Source: Triticum aestivum (Eukaryota; Streptophyta; Magnoliopsida; Poales; Poaceae). Taken from it: DNA of 64,000 nucleotides. Within the stretch, counting starts at the first letter, position 1. Every line of letters starts with the position of its first letter. Positions 1-11,300 of the stretch are shown here, one piece after another. Location of the stretch: assembly GCF_018294505.1 (NCBI RefSeq), contig NC_057814.1, positions 36,087,054 through 36,151,053 of the forward strand. Direction: 5' to 3'. Made by a program: the position numbers and the translations under genes. The notes under the pieces were generated by a model. The model was not told the origin of the DNA. It worked only from the letters and a program-made list of their open reading frames with translations, and ran no database searches.

Positions 1-401
1 TCACCATCCTTCATTTTGAACTTTTCAAGTTGACTTTGAAGCACATCCAATTTGGATTCCTTGACGGAGTCGGTACCTTCGTGCATGTCAATCAAAGTAT
101 CCCAAATTTCCTTTGCATTCTCAAGGCGGCTGATTTTGTTGAATTCTTCGGGGCACAATCCGTTGAAGAGGATATCACAAGCTTGAGCATTGTATTGCAG
201 CATCTACAACTCTTCCGTGGTAGCTTCACGGTTCGGTTCTCTCCCATCAAAGAATTCACCTTGCAAGCCAATACACACAATAGCCCAAACGGCGGGGTTA
301 TGTCCAAGAATATGCATTTTCATCTTATGTTTCCAACTAGCAAAATTTGTACCATTAAAGTAAGGACCTCTACGGTGGTAATTTCCCTCGCTAGACGCCA
401 T
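1..401 (-). pseudogene. Copia-type gag, N-terminal part, with an in-frame stop
   Basis: Minus-strand reading frame starting at 401 (MASSEGNYHRRGPYFNGTNF...) and running off the left window edge. It has the layout of the plant Ty1/copia gag N-terminus: a short lead, 'F.GTNF..WK.KM' and, further on, 'YNAQACDILFNGL' and 'AKEIWDTL'. A TAG at 204-206 interrupts the frame after residue 65, but the same frame continues to resemble gag downstream to base 1, so this is a nonsense mutation rather than a natural end. The frame begins 71 bases downstream of the primer-binding site and LTR, the expected order for an element reading right to left. Gag would form the cytoplasmic particle that packages element RNA; this copy cannot do so without read-through. 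The family name is not assigned. Confidence 0.75.
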
Positions 402-472
402 ACTCTCCTAGGTTGTGAAACCAAGGCTATGACTGCCAAAAGCTATGGGAATCAAAGCAAATGGAGACCAAA

Positions 473-484
473 GCTCTGATACCA
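473..484 (-). other. Primer-binding site of the left Copia element
   Basis: Read on the minus strand this is TGGTATCAGAGC, the usual plant Copia match to the 3' end of initiator methionine tRNA. It lies two bases after the LTR end (TACA) and upstream of gag. Confidence 0.85.
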
Positions 485-486
485 CT

Positions 487-2156
487 TGTAGGATCGAAAG
501 TATGTATAGAGGGGGGTGATTAGACTACTTGACCAAATAAAAATTTAGCCTTTTCCCAATTTTAGTTCTTGGCAGATTTTAGCAACTTAGCACAAGTCAA
601 GCAATCAACCTACACATGCAATTCTAAGAGTATAGCAGCGGAAAGTAAAACAATTGCATATGAAGGTAAAGGGGAGGAGTTTGAGGAGGCAAACGCAATT
701 GGAGACACGGATGTTTTTGTCGTGGTTCCGATAGGTGGTGCTATCGTACATCCACGTTGATGGAGACTTCAACCCATGAAGGGTAACGGCTGCATGAGTC
801 CACGGAGGGCTCCACCCATGAAGGGTCCACGAAGAAGCAACCTTGTCTATCCCACCATGGCCGTCGCCCACGAAGGACTTGCCTCACTAGGGTAGATCTT
901 CATGAAGTAGGCGATCTCCTTGCCCTTACAAACTCCTTGGTTCAACTCCACAATCTTGTCGGAGGCTCCCAAGTGACACCTAGCCAATCTAGGAGACACC
1001 ACTCTCCAAGAAGTAACAAATGGTGTGTTGATGATGAACTCCTTGCTCTTGTGCTTCAAATGATAGTCTCCCCAACACTCAACTCTCTCTCACAGGATTT
1101 GGATTTTGTGGAAAGAAGATTTGAGTGGAAAGCAACTTGGGGAAGGCTAGAGATCAAGATTCATATGGTAGGAATGGAATATCTTGACCTCAACACAAGT
1201 GTAGGTGGTTCTCTCTCAGAAAATGTATGTTGGAACTGTAGGCACGTTCTGGTGGCTCTCTCCATGAATGAAGAGTGGGTGGAGGGGTATATATAGCCTC
1301 CACACAAAATCTAACCGTTACACACAACTTACCAATCTCGGTGGGACGACTCGTGAAACTCGGTCGGACCGATTTAGCAAATAATGTGACCGTTAGGATA
1401 TTCGCTGGCACCGACATGTCAACTCGGTAGGACCGATATGGTTAGGGTAAGGGCATAACGTAATCTCGGTGAGACCGATTACACAAACTTGGTGGGACCA
1501 ATTTTGGTAATAAGCTAACCAGAGAGTTGGTCAGGCAAACTCGGTGGGACCGATTCGCTCATCTCGGTGAGACCGAAACGTTACGAAAGGGAAACAGAGA
1601 GTTTGCATTGCAATCTCGGTGGGACCGATCGCTCATCTCGGTTTGACCGAAACGTTACGAAGGGAAACAGAGAGATTACAATCCCATCTTGGTGAGACCG
1701 AGATCCCTATCGATGAGACCGATTTGACTAGGGTTTGTGGCAGTGGCTATGACATCTGAACTCGGTGGCGCCGGATAGAAAGAATCGGTGGGGCCGAGTT
1801 AGACTTTTGGTTTGGGTCATATGTGGATGTGAGAAAGTAGTTGAGGGCTTTGGAGCATATCACTAAGCACTTTGAGCAAGAAAGCCATTAAGCAACACCT
1901 CATCCCTCCTTGATAGTATTGGCTTTTCCTATAGACTCAATGTGATCTTGGATCACTAAAATAGAAAATGTAGAGTCTTGTGCTTTGAGCTTGAGCCAAT
2001 CCTTTTGTCCTTAGCATTTTGAGGGATCCACTTTTCTCATCCATGCCATGCCAATCATTGAGCTTTCCTGAAATATTTATCTTGAAATAGCATTAGCTCA
2101 ATGAGATATATGTTGTTAGGAATTACCAAAACCACCCAGGGATAGTTGCACTTTCA
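487..2156 (-). mobile_element. Copia LTR (1670 bp)
   Basis: Both ends are visible: on the minus strand it starts TGAAAGTGCAAC and ends GATCCTACA, with the TG...CA rule. At the right (element 5' side) it is preceded by a polypurine tract and at the left it is followed by a primer-binding site. One LTR is therefore bordered on both sides by internal element sequence. Several short plus- and minus-strand reading frames inside it resemble no protein and are left out. Confidence 0.8.
1330..1800. repeat. Cluster of CTCGGTGGGACCGA-type motifs inside the Copia LTR
   Basis: About a dozen variants of a 14-15 bp partly palindromic motif (CTCGGTGGGACCGAT, CTCGGTGAGACCGA, CTCGGTCGGACCGA and others) lie at irregular spacing. 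Part of the cluster is a direct duplication ('gaaacgttacgaa(a)gggaaacagagag' occurs at about 1574 and again at about 1648). The motif's half-sites CGGT and ACCG can pair, so each copy is a small foldback. Function unknown; it may be an LTR enhancer-like array or simple repeat expansion. Confidence 0.7.
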
Positions 2157-2303
2157 ATCTCCCCCTTTTTGGTAATTGATGACAACATATAGATCAAAGC
2201 TTCGACAAATGATAATAAGATTGAAAAACATCATCGCTTTGATAAGTATGTGAAAAGTAAGAGCTCCCCCTAAATTTGTGGATTATTTAAAATTTGCTTG
2301 AAG
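2157..2303 (-). mobile_element. 3' internal end of a Copia element with polypurine tract
   Basis: On the minus strand 2170-2157 reads AAAAAGGGGGAGAT directly before the LTR's TG, which is a polypurine tract. The preceding ~130 bases ('ttgtcatcaattacc' and upstream) are 3' untranslated internal sequence. At about 2304 this joins abruptly to Gypsy coding sequence, so it is a truncated remnant. Confidence 0.65.
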
Positions 2304-3162
2304 GAAGTGGATTTGGGTCTCTTATCTAGGATTTCATCGTCCCTATCCACTGTGGAACGTAGGGTGGTTAGGTCTTCGGACGCGAGGGCCTCGGATAAAG
2401 CCTCGAGGGCCAAAGAGGCGCTTTTGTTTTCGGCGCGGAGTGCTATGTCTGGATCACTGGTGATAGTGATACTCCATTGGGTTCGGGCATTTTGAGCTTC
2501 ATATAACCGTAACGGGGTACGGCTTGGAAGTGTGTGAATGCGTCTCGCCCCAGCAGGGCATGATACCTGCTGTTGAAAGGTGCCACATGGAAGAGTAACT
2601 CTTCGGACCTATAGTTTTCCGGCGTGCTGAATACCACGTCGAGTTTGATTTTTCGCGAGCATCTTGCTTCCCGACTGGGGATAATACCTCGAAAGATTGT
2701 GTTACTTTGCTCAATGCGACTCCTATCCATTTGCATTTTATTCAGCATGTCTTCATAGATGAGGTTCAGTCCGCTGCCGCCGTCCATTAGCATTTTAGTG
2801 AGCCGAAAGCCGTCTACGATTGGGTTTAGGACCAAAGTGGCTGGTGCCCGGACTGAGCGGGATCTTGGTTTGTCATCGGCATTGAAAGTGATCACCGTAT
2901 CGTTCCATGTATTCACTGCTGCCACCTGGCAGACTTCGGCGGGGTCGCGGAGCGCCCTTTTGCGCCGATTATTTGATGAAAAGGTCTCGAAGACCGTGAA
3001 TACTTTGAGATCATTGTCCTCCAAAGAGTAGTTCTCCGGGGTGTTGTTGGTGAGGATACCCTCGCCGCTCATTGCCACTTGCCGGAGTATCCAACATGCT
3101 CGGAGGCTATGCGTTGGTTCGGTGTTCGGCGTCATGTGATTTGGCAGGGCTTGTCGAGCCAT
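2304..3162 (-). pseudogene. Gypsy protease region (5' part of pol), broken
   Basis: Continuation of the gag reading below, in another frame. The open part (3162 to 2443) carries a retroviral-type aspartic protease domain: 'KMLMDGGSGLNLIYEDML' holds the active-site loop, with D-G-G-S where D-[ST]-G-[AS] is usual, followed by 'HALLGRDAFTHFQAVPRY'. A further frame change near 2455 is needed to read on to 'SDPDIALRAENK...ILDKRP' before the sequence is cut off at about 2304 by Copia DNA. No reverse transcriptase or integrase remains. The GG in the active-site loop and the two frame changes make it non-functional. Confidence 0.72.
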
Positions 3163-4162
3163 TCCTCGAGGACCGTTCTATGCCCCGTAAAGGGCTTAAT
3201 TTCTTGTCCACGAGATGATGATTAGGTGCTCCGTGAGGGTGCATCCTTTTTGCCCGTCCGGGAGGTGGCCTAAAGCCCTGTGGTTCCCAGCGGGCTGTCT
3301 GGGTTTTCCAGGCGCTTTCCATTGCGCAGTACTTCTGTACTATGTGCACCAAATCTGCAAAGTGCAGTACGCGATGGCGGTTGAGGGCGTTAAGGATTCC
3401 CTCATCCGTACAATTGTTGCAAAATACCGAAATCGCGTCGTCGTCGCAGCAATCTTTGATCTTGTTTTTAACAAGGAGGAATCTGGCCCAAAAGTGGTGG
3501 ACTGTTTCCTGAGGCTCCTGCCGCACGTACATTAAGTCACATATGTCCGGAGGACCGGAATTTGTTGGGGAATATTGCTTGTGGTGGATGGGTGAGCTTA
3601 AATCTGAACCCTGACCCACTGTGAAGTCCGGATTCTGAAAAATTTCTGAGGTTACAAGCCCGGGCTTCGGAGCGTCCGGTGAGTTTTTAGGCTCAACGCC
3701 CGATTCTATGTTCGGGGGACAAGAAGTGTCCTCTCGAAGATTGGTGTCCGGCTCTCCAAGCTCGAAAATCCGAACATACTTTGTTCTCAACGTAGGAGAA
3801 GAGTTATTGTCAGCTTGTTCCTCCACAATTTCCACGTGATGGGTGATCGGCGGAGATCTGATTTCTCTCTGATCAGGTTTAAGCCCAATCCGATCATAGT
3901 CGGTTGCGACTCCCAGGGCGGCGATGCGATCTAGCAGTTCATTTAAGGTTGATACATCAGCCGGATCCATCTTGTCAGAGTATTTAGGGCCGATGCGGAG
4001 ACGATTTTTGGTGACAGGCTGGGCTGCCTTTGGCTTAATGGCCGAACGAGCGCCCATGCTGAAGCTGACAAGCCGGAGGGTTTGCCCTAAATCTAGGGCT
4101 CCTTCGGAAGTGATACTGTCCTTGATGACAAGGCGAGCCATCAACTCTTTTGTCGACGGCAC
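3107..4162 (-). pseudogene. Gypsy gag polyprotein (351 codons open)
   Basis: Minus-strand frame starting MPSTKELMARL at 4162, only 27 bases downstream of the LTR end at 4189, as expected for this Gypsy type with a short leader. The middle is acidic and charged; residues ~205-300 ('LMYVRQEPQETVHHFWARFLL', 'ILNALNRHRVLHFADLVHIV') match the retrotransposon gag core pattern. It ends at 3107 where the protease frame (3162-2443) takes over in another frame; intact elements of this kind read through. It encodes the particle protein of a Ty3/gypsy element; here it is a relic. A zinc knuckle is not visible. Confidence 0.7.
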
Positions 4163-4188
4163 AGAGGAACTCTCAATGAAAGCACCAA

Positions 4189-4297
4189 TGTCGGTGTCAA
4201 AACCGGCAGATCTCGGGTAGGGGGTCCCGAACTGTGCGTCTAAGGATCAAAGGTAACAGGAGGCAGGGGACACGATGTTTACCCAGGTTCAGGCCCT
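4189..4297 (-). mobile_element. Gypsy 5' LTR, part 1 (interrupted by CACTA)
   Basis: On the plus strand the LTR border begins TGTCGGTGTCAAAACCGGC, i.e. the element's LTR ends there when read leftwards into gag. The sequence stops at the CACTA insertion at 4298 and resumes at 24921 (shared CCT), joining as 'caggttcaggccctcttaat'. Confidence 0.75.
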
Positions 4298-4625
4298 CAC
4301 TAGTAGAAAACAGGGCTTAGGTCACAGGGCAGTTTTCACATTAGCCCTGGTTCAGTCACGAACCGGGACTAATGTGAGCATTGGTCCCGGTTCGTGCGGC
4401 CAGGGGCCTGCCGGGCCTCGTGGGGGCATTGGTCCCGGTTCGTCCGGACCCTTTGGTCCCGGTTGGTGGTACAAACCGGGACCAATGGGCCACGCTCCTG
4501 GCCCACCACCCTTTAGTCCCGGTTCATACCACAAACCGGGACTAAAGGGCTGGTCCTAGTTGCGGCCAGTGTTTAGTCCCACCTCGCCAACCGAAGGGCG
4601 CTCACACCAGTTTATAAGCCCGTCC
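4298..4625 (+). repeat. Left subterminal repeats of the CACTA
   Basis: At least seven copies of TAGTCCCGGTTCGTG-like motifs and their inverse (ACCGGGACTAA) in both orientations. In CACTA elements such subterminal repeats bind the transposase that recognises the ends. Confidence 0.75.
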
Positions 4626-5008
4626 CTCTATGCCTTGTTGAGCTTCTCTTAAAGTGAAAATAGATGCCCTTATACAGGAAATTTGACCTAAATTCATAGT
4701 AAATTTCATAGAAATTTATTATGAATTTAGGTTGAATTTTCTCTATAAGCGCATCTATGTTCTTTTTTTATATTTATAAAATAAATAAACCTTAATAAAA
4801 TAAATAAAACTAAATAAACCTTAATAAAATAAAATAAAATAAACTATACTAACTACAATAAATAAACCTTAATAAATTAAGTAAAAATAGCAGCACTAAA
4901 TTAAATAAAAATAGCAGCAGTAAAATAAATAAAAATAAAATAATTAAAGTAAAATACATAAGTAATTAGAAATAAAATAAATAATTTTTTTGTTGTAAGT
5001 AGAAACAA
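4626..5008. repeat. AT-rich spacer in the CACTA left arm
   Basis: Dominated by runs of 'aaataaaataaataaacc'-like simple sequence. No coding potential seen. Confidence 0.6.
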
Positions 5009-7918
5009 AACCTTTTCAGAGTTCATTTGAAATGCTTTTCAATTTTAGGGTCTTATAGCTCAAAATAATTAGTAAATGCATGAAAAATAACAAATGAAGT
5101 CAGAAAGGATTGAAAAATGATGATGTGGCTTTGAATGGTGCATTTTGAACACACAAAAAAGTCAGGAGTTCAAATAAGTTTTAAAAAATGAAATCCCTTT
5201 GTAACAGACGAGTTTCCGGATGAAATCCTGATACATTGAAAGAGATTGTCCGTTTTGTACACGAAGTGCATCTAGTTTTTGGCGTAACCCTCTCAACTTT
5301 CTTGCACATGCTATGTGGATGAAATGATGATATCATGCCAACTTTCAACCTTTTCAGAGTTCATTTGAAATGCTTTTCAATTTTAGGGTCTTATAGCTAA
5401 AAATAATTAGTAAATGCATGAAAAATAACAAATGAAGTCAGAAAGGATTGAAAAATGATGATGTGGCTTTGAATGGTGCATTTTGAACACACACACAAAC
5501 TCAGGAGTTCAAATAAGTTTTAAAAAATGAAATCCCTTTGTAACAGACGAGTTTCCGGATGAAATCCTGATACTTTGAAAGAGATTGTCCGTTTTGTACA
5601 CGAAGTGCATCCAGTTTTTGCCGTAACCCTCCCAACTTTCTTGCACATGCTATGTGGATGAAATGATGATATCATGCCAACTTTCAACCTTTTCAGAGTT
5701 CATTTGAAATGCTTTTCAATTTTAGGGTCTTATAGCTCAAAATAATTAGTAAATGCATGAAAAATAACAAATGAAGTCAGAAAGGATTGAAAAATGATGA
5801 TGTGGCTTTGAATGGTGCATTTTGAACAAACAAAAAGTCAGGAGTTCAAATAAGTTTTAAAAAATGAAATCCCTTTGTAACAGACGAGTTTCCGTATAAA
5901 ATCATGATACTTTGAAAGAGATTGTCCATTTTGTACACGAAGTGCATCCAGTTTTTGCCGTAACCCTCTCAACTTTCTTGCACATGCTATGTGGATGAAA
6001 TGATGATATCATGCCAACTTTCAACCTTTTCAGAGTTCATTTGAAATGCTTTTCAATTTTAGGGTCTTATAGCTCAAAATAATTAGTAAATGCATGAAAA
6101 ATAACAAATGAAGTCAAAAAGGATTGAAAAATGATGATGTGGCTTTGAATGGTGCATTTTGAACACACAAAAAGTCAGGAGTTCAAATAAGTTTTAAAAA
6201 ATGAAATCCCTTTTTAACAGACGAGTTTCCGGATGAAATCCTGATACTTTGAAAGAGATTGTCCGTTTTGTACACGAAGTGCATCCAGTTTTTGCCGTAA
6301 CCCTCTCAACCTTCTTGCACATGCTATGTGGATGAAATGATGATATCATGCCAACTTTCAACCTTTTCAGAGTTCATTTGAAATGCTTTTCAATTTTAGG
6401 GTCTTATAGCTAAAAATAATTAGTAAATGCATGAAAAATAACAAATGAAGTCAGAAAGGATTGAAAAATGATGATGTGGCTTTGAATGGTGCATTTTGAA
6501 CACACAAAACTCAGGAGTTCAAATAAGTTTTAAAAAATGAAATCCCTTTGTAACAGACGAGTTTCCGGATGAAATCCTGATACTTTGAAAGAGATTGTCC
6601 GTTTTGTACACGAAGTGCATCCAGTTTTTGCCGTAACCCTCCCAACTTTCTTGCACATGCTATGTGGATGAAATGATGATATCATGCCAACTTTCAACCT
6701 TTTCAAAGTTCATTTGAAATGCTTTTCAATTTTAGGGTCTTATAGCTCAAAATAATTAGTAAATGCATGAAAAATAACAAATGAAGTCAGAAAGGATTGA
6801 AAAATGATGATGTGGCTTTGAATGGTGCATTTTGAACACACAAAAAGTCAGGAGTTCAAATAAGTTTTAAAAAATGAAATCCCTTTGTAACAGACGAGTT
6901 TCCGTATAAAATCATGATACTTTGAAAGAGATTGTCCATTTTGTACACGAAGTGCATCCAGTTTTTGCCGTAACCCTCTCAACTTTCTTGCACATGCTAT
7001 GTGGATGAAATGATGATATCATGCCAACTTTCAACCTTTTCAGAGTTCATTTGAAATGCTTTTCAATTTTAGGGTCTTATAGCTCAAAATAATTAGTAAA
7101 TGCATGAAAAATAACAAATGAAGTCAAAAAGGATTGAAAAATGATGATGTGGCTTTGAATGGTGCATTTTGAACACACAAAAAGTCAGGAGTTCAAATAA
7201 GTTTTAAAAAATGAAATCCCTTTGTAACAGACGAGTTTCCGGATGAAATCCTGATACTTTGAAAGAGATTGTCCGTTTTTTACACGAAGTGCATCCAGTT
7301 TTTGCCGTAACCCTCTCAACTTTCTTGCACATGCTATGTGGATGAAATGATGATATCATGCCAACTTTCAACCTTTTCAGAGTTCATTTGAAATGCTTTT
7401 CAATTTTAGGGTATTATAGCTAAAAATAATTAGTAAATGCATGAAAAATAACAAATGAAGTCAGAAAGGATTGAAAAATGATGATGTGGCTTTGAATGGT
7501 GCATTTTGAACACACAAAACTCAGGAGTTCAAATAAGTTTTAAAAAATGAAATCCCTTTGTAACAGACGAGTTTCCGGATGAAATCCCGATACTTTGAAA
7601 GAGATTGTCCGTTTTGTACACGAAGTGCATCCAGTTTTTGCCGTAACCCTCCCAACTTTCTTGCACATGCTATGTGGATGAAATGATGATATCATGCCAA
7701 CTTTCAACCTTTTCAGAGTTCATTTGAAATGCTTTTCAATTTTAGGGTCTTATAGCTCAAAATAATTAGTAAATGCATGAAAAATAACAAATGAAGTCAA
7801 AAAGGATTGAAAAATGATGATGTGGCTTTGAATGGTGCATTTTGAACACACAAAAAGTCAGGAGTTCAAATAAGTTTTAAAAAATGAAATCCTTTTGTAG
7901 ACGAGTTTCCGTATAAAA
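5009..7918. repeat. 337-bp tandem repeat array, ~8.6 copies
   Basis: Units start 'aaccttttcagagttcattt' at 5009, 5347, 5686, 6023, 6360, 6696, 7033, 7370 and 7706; the last is partial. Unit length varies 336-339 bp. Marker differences recur every third unit ('agctaaaaataatt' plus 'ctcccaac' in the units at 5347, 6360 and 7370; 'ccgtataaaatcatg' in those at 5686 and 6696), so the array has a higher-order period of ~1010 bp. There is no open reading frame through the unit. Confidence 0.95.
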
Positions 7919-8352
7919 TTTAAACTATTCAAATTTGGAAACTAATGGAGTAACAGAAATTTTATAATTATTCTGAGCTAAAAGCAAAAACAATAAAAAA
8001 ATAAAGCAAAAATCAAAAGAAAATAAATAATTCAAAAAACAAAAAAATACTGGAAAAAATAAAAAAATGCCGCCTAATGGGCCACACGGCCTGCATACGA
8101 CTAGAAACCCATCTGCACATGGGCCAGGATGCAGGCCCAATAGGCCCAACATGGCAGTGACAAAGGTAGGCACGTAATGCCTGCATATTAGAGAGGAGCT
8201 CAGCACCTGAGCTGCAACGCAGCTTATAAACAGGTGTTGAGCTCTCTCAGCTAGCGAGGTGGGACTAAACTTCCCACCGCACCGCGCTAGCACATTAGTC
8301 CCGGTTGGTGGCTTCAACCGGAACCAATGCTCCCCTTTGGTCCCGGTTGGTG
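7919..8352 (+). repeat. AT-rich tail and second subterminal-type block
   Basis: 7919-8060 is AT-rich. 8160-8352 again contains 'tagtcccggttggtg' motifs and an inverted relative of the left subterminal region: 'cagcttataaacaggtgt...gcgaggtgggactaaac' here mirrors 'gtcccacctcgcc...accagtttataag' at 4575-4620. It ends exactly where the nested Gypsy LTR begins. Confidence 0.6.
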
Positions 8353-11300
8353 TGTCACGACCGGTTTTCCAATAAAACATTTATTGAGAAACCGATCCCT
8401 TTAATGGACCAGTAGAGAAGAATCCTTCTTACTGGTAGACAAATTCTTGATTACAGAAAAATCCAGGAGTACTAAATATAATACAAGGTTGAGCGGAGGC
8501 TGCTCAACAATTTATTACAAGCACGCCGATATTATACATAAAGGCAGATATGACATAAGGGGTATGGTGGCATAACTACTGACTCGTAATAAAAGTGGTG
8601 GTGGATATGTCACAGTGAAGTGGGTGACATGACTCCAAAATCTTACAGCTCATCGAGCGTCGAAGTGAGGCTCGAGGACTTTTATTTGGGTGGCGGAAGC
8701 GTATAAAATACAAGTGACCAAATCCAGAATCGCACGGGACTGACTGGGACTCCACTAGGCGTCGGACTCGCTATCAAACTCATCATCCATGAGATCGCCT
8801 TCGTCAACATCTGGCCAAATGAACAAGCCAGGTGAGTACTATGAAAGTACTCGCAAGACAGTTTGGACATAAGATATAACAAATGCAAACATGATGCATA
8901 TGAACAGATTAATACAGCGCACTCAGATGATAAAATAGCAAGGCATGGGGAATAAAAAGAAAGTCGGGCGGTAGTCCTCCCGAAATCCCAATGTAATACT
9001 GAAGGCCAATCGAGTGTCTGAAATGACTCCTCGAAAGGATACAAATAAATTAACAATGCCGCAGTCGGGCGTCAGGGCGACACCACATAAAGGGCTTATA
9101 ATGGAATATAAACGACAGTGCGTGCCACAGTCGGACGTCTGAGCGACATCACGTAAAGGGCTTATATCAAAGTAAATAACAAGAGTGCCACAGTCGGACG
9201 TCTGAGCGACATCACATAAAGGGCTTATATCAAAAGTAAATAACAAGAGTGCCACAGTCGGACGTCTGAGCGACATCACGTAAAGGGCTTATATCAAAAA
9301 TAAATAACGAGAGTGCCACAGTCGGACGTCTGAGCGACATCACATAAAGGGCTTGTATTTCATAACTTGATATTACAGTAGCTCATGAAGTTAAATCATT
9401 TCAAGGAAATACTCAGGTACGAAATAATAAAATGGTTAGTCCATCCATAGGAATAACGTTCAACCGGGTTTACCACTCAAGCTTGATCACCGGGGGTTTC
9501 CACGGAGACTGACACAGGGGCTGACACTGAGACTGATATGGATACTGTTTGGATACATTGACCCAGGTCCTTGAACATGGACGCGATGACTCGGAAGGTT
9601 TTGACTCTGCAGAGTTTGTACTCTTAACCACAGCCAACGGATTTCAGTAGTCACAAGGGACTAGTTCCGTTTACGGTATTTCAGGAGAAACACATCTAAC
9701 CAGTACACACCCATTCCACATTCCGTTGCCAGGAATCACCCCAAGCAACGTTCAAGAAAAACTTTGAGACGGGGAGGCTACAACCTCGCGTAGCATGGGA
9801 TCAAATTTATACCGCGCGCTCTAAGGGGTGCCCCCCTCTCGGTCCCAACCGGAAACACCCATGCCCCCTGACCGGATGACTGGCTTTAATCCAGGGCCAT
9901 GGAACCCTCATCCCGGCCCCTCTATTTGGTGTGTACAAGGAAAGAGGTTTGCAACTTACTAAACCGTATTCTTTGCAGAAAACATGTGGCAGCACGGAAG
10001 GGGACGAACGGTAACGTGGCTCGGTCCACGTTAACGTCGGAGTTTATCGGATGACATAAGACTGGCATGCTACAACAATACCATCTTACTACCTCTCATG
10101 TCACCACATGATCAGGTCAGCTCTCATCAAAGATCACAGTAAACTTCGAGGCACACGGTTAGTTGCCTTGCATGCAACGTAACACTCACCGATGCCCATA
10201 TGCCATGCACAAACTATTCAAGCAAACATGCAAAACACCCATCATATCAATGGTTCAAACATGCTTGCCTGGTTCGGAGAAGTCGGAGTCTAGCTCGGCG
10301 AAGTTCGCGGCTCCGTCACCTCCTCCGGAACCTACGGTATAACGAAACCGTATACTAACGTGAAAACCGTTGCGTGTATAAAAATTGTTCCAAAATTTTT
10401 CCAAATAAATACTATAAAAAACTAGACAAAAATATAAGACTGACAAAAAAGAATCAATCAAAAAGCATCTTTTGTTTAAAAGATATAAGGGTTTTAGTCC
10501 AAGGACTAATCTGTGATGAAACAGAAAAGATCCAGGGGCTTGTTTGAAAAACAGAAAACGCTTCGGTAGAAATACGTCAGCCCAGAGAGAAAACACACTT
10601 TGCCCGAAGGCGCCTTCAGAAAACGGTTCGAAGGGGAAAGAAGAGAGGCTGACGGGGGGTCCCACCCGTCAGGTTCAAAATCCAACAGAGCTCGCCGGCG
10701 CCCGAAGGCTGCGGTGGTCGCCGGCGTTGATCCACGGCGAGGCAGGGTGATCGGAGGGTACCTACGGGTTCAGGGTGTCCTTCCGCGTCGGTGGGTGGTG
10801 GACTTGGCCGTCGGTGAGCACCACGTCGGCGGCGACCTTATCTCTGGCGGGCGGTGGTTCGGGCGATGGTGGAATTCTCCGGTGGGTGCTGCAAACTCCA
10901 AATTGGTGCGCGGGTCAGAGATGTGGATGCACTAGGAGACTACTGGCATGAGTTGAGAGGCAGGGGTGCACGCACTGGAGTGAATCGTGCTGGATCCCGA
11001 AGCGGGTCGAGGCGGCCGGAGTTGGGGAAGAAGACTTCCTCGAGGCCTTCCCAGTGGCTTGGCGTGGTACTTGTGAGGTGTAGGGATGGTGCGAGTTCGA
11101 GCTCGGGACCTCCTTTTATAGGCGATCCGAGGGGGTGGCCGTGAACGGGATAACACCGGCGAGCAATTACGGCGAGGCAGAGGTTGGGCAGGGGGTTTAG
11201 GTGGTTTGGCTTCATCGTGGTGGTCCACTGGCACCGTTTCTCCGCTGATACCTCGGCCGGATTGGGGTAATGCACCGGTCCTCGACGGAACGGCCGTACG

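Noticed and set aside
4352..4559. Gly/Pro-rich frames on both strands near the CACTA left end
   Set aside because: They come from the CCCGGTTCGTG subterminal repeats, which give Gly-Pro patterns in several frames.
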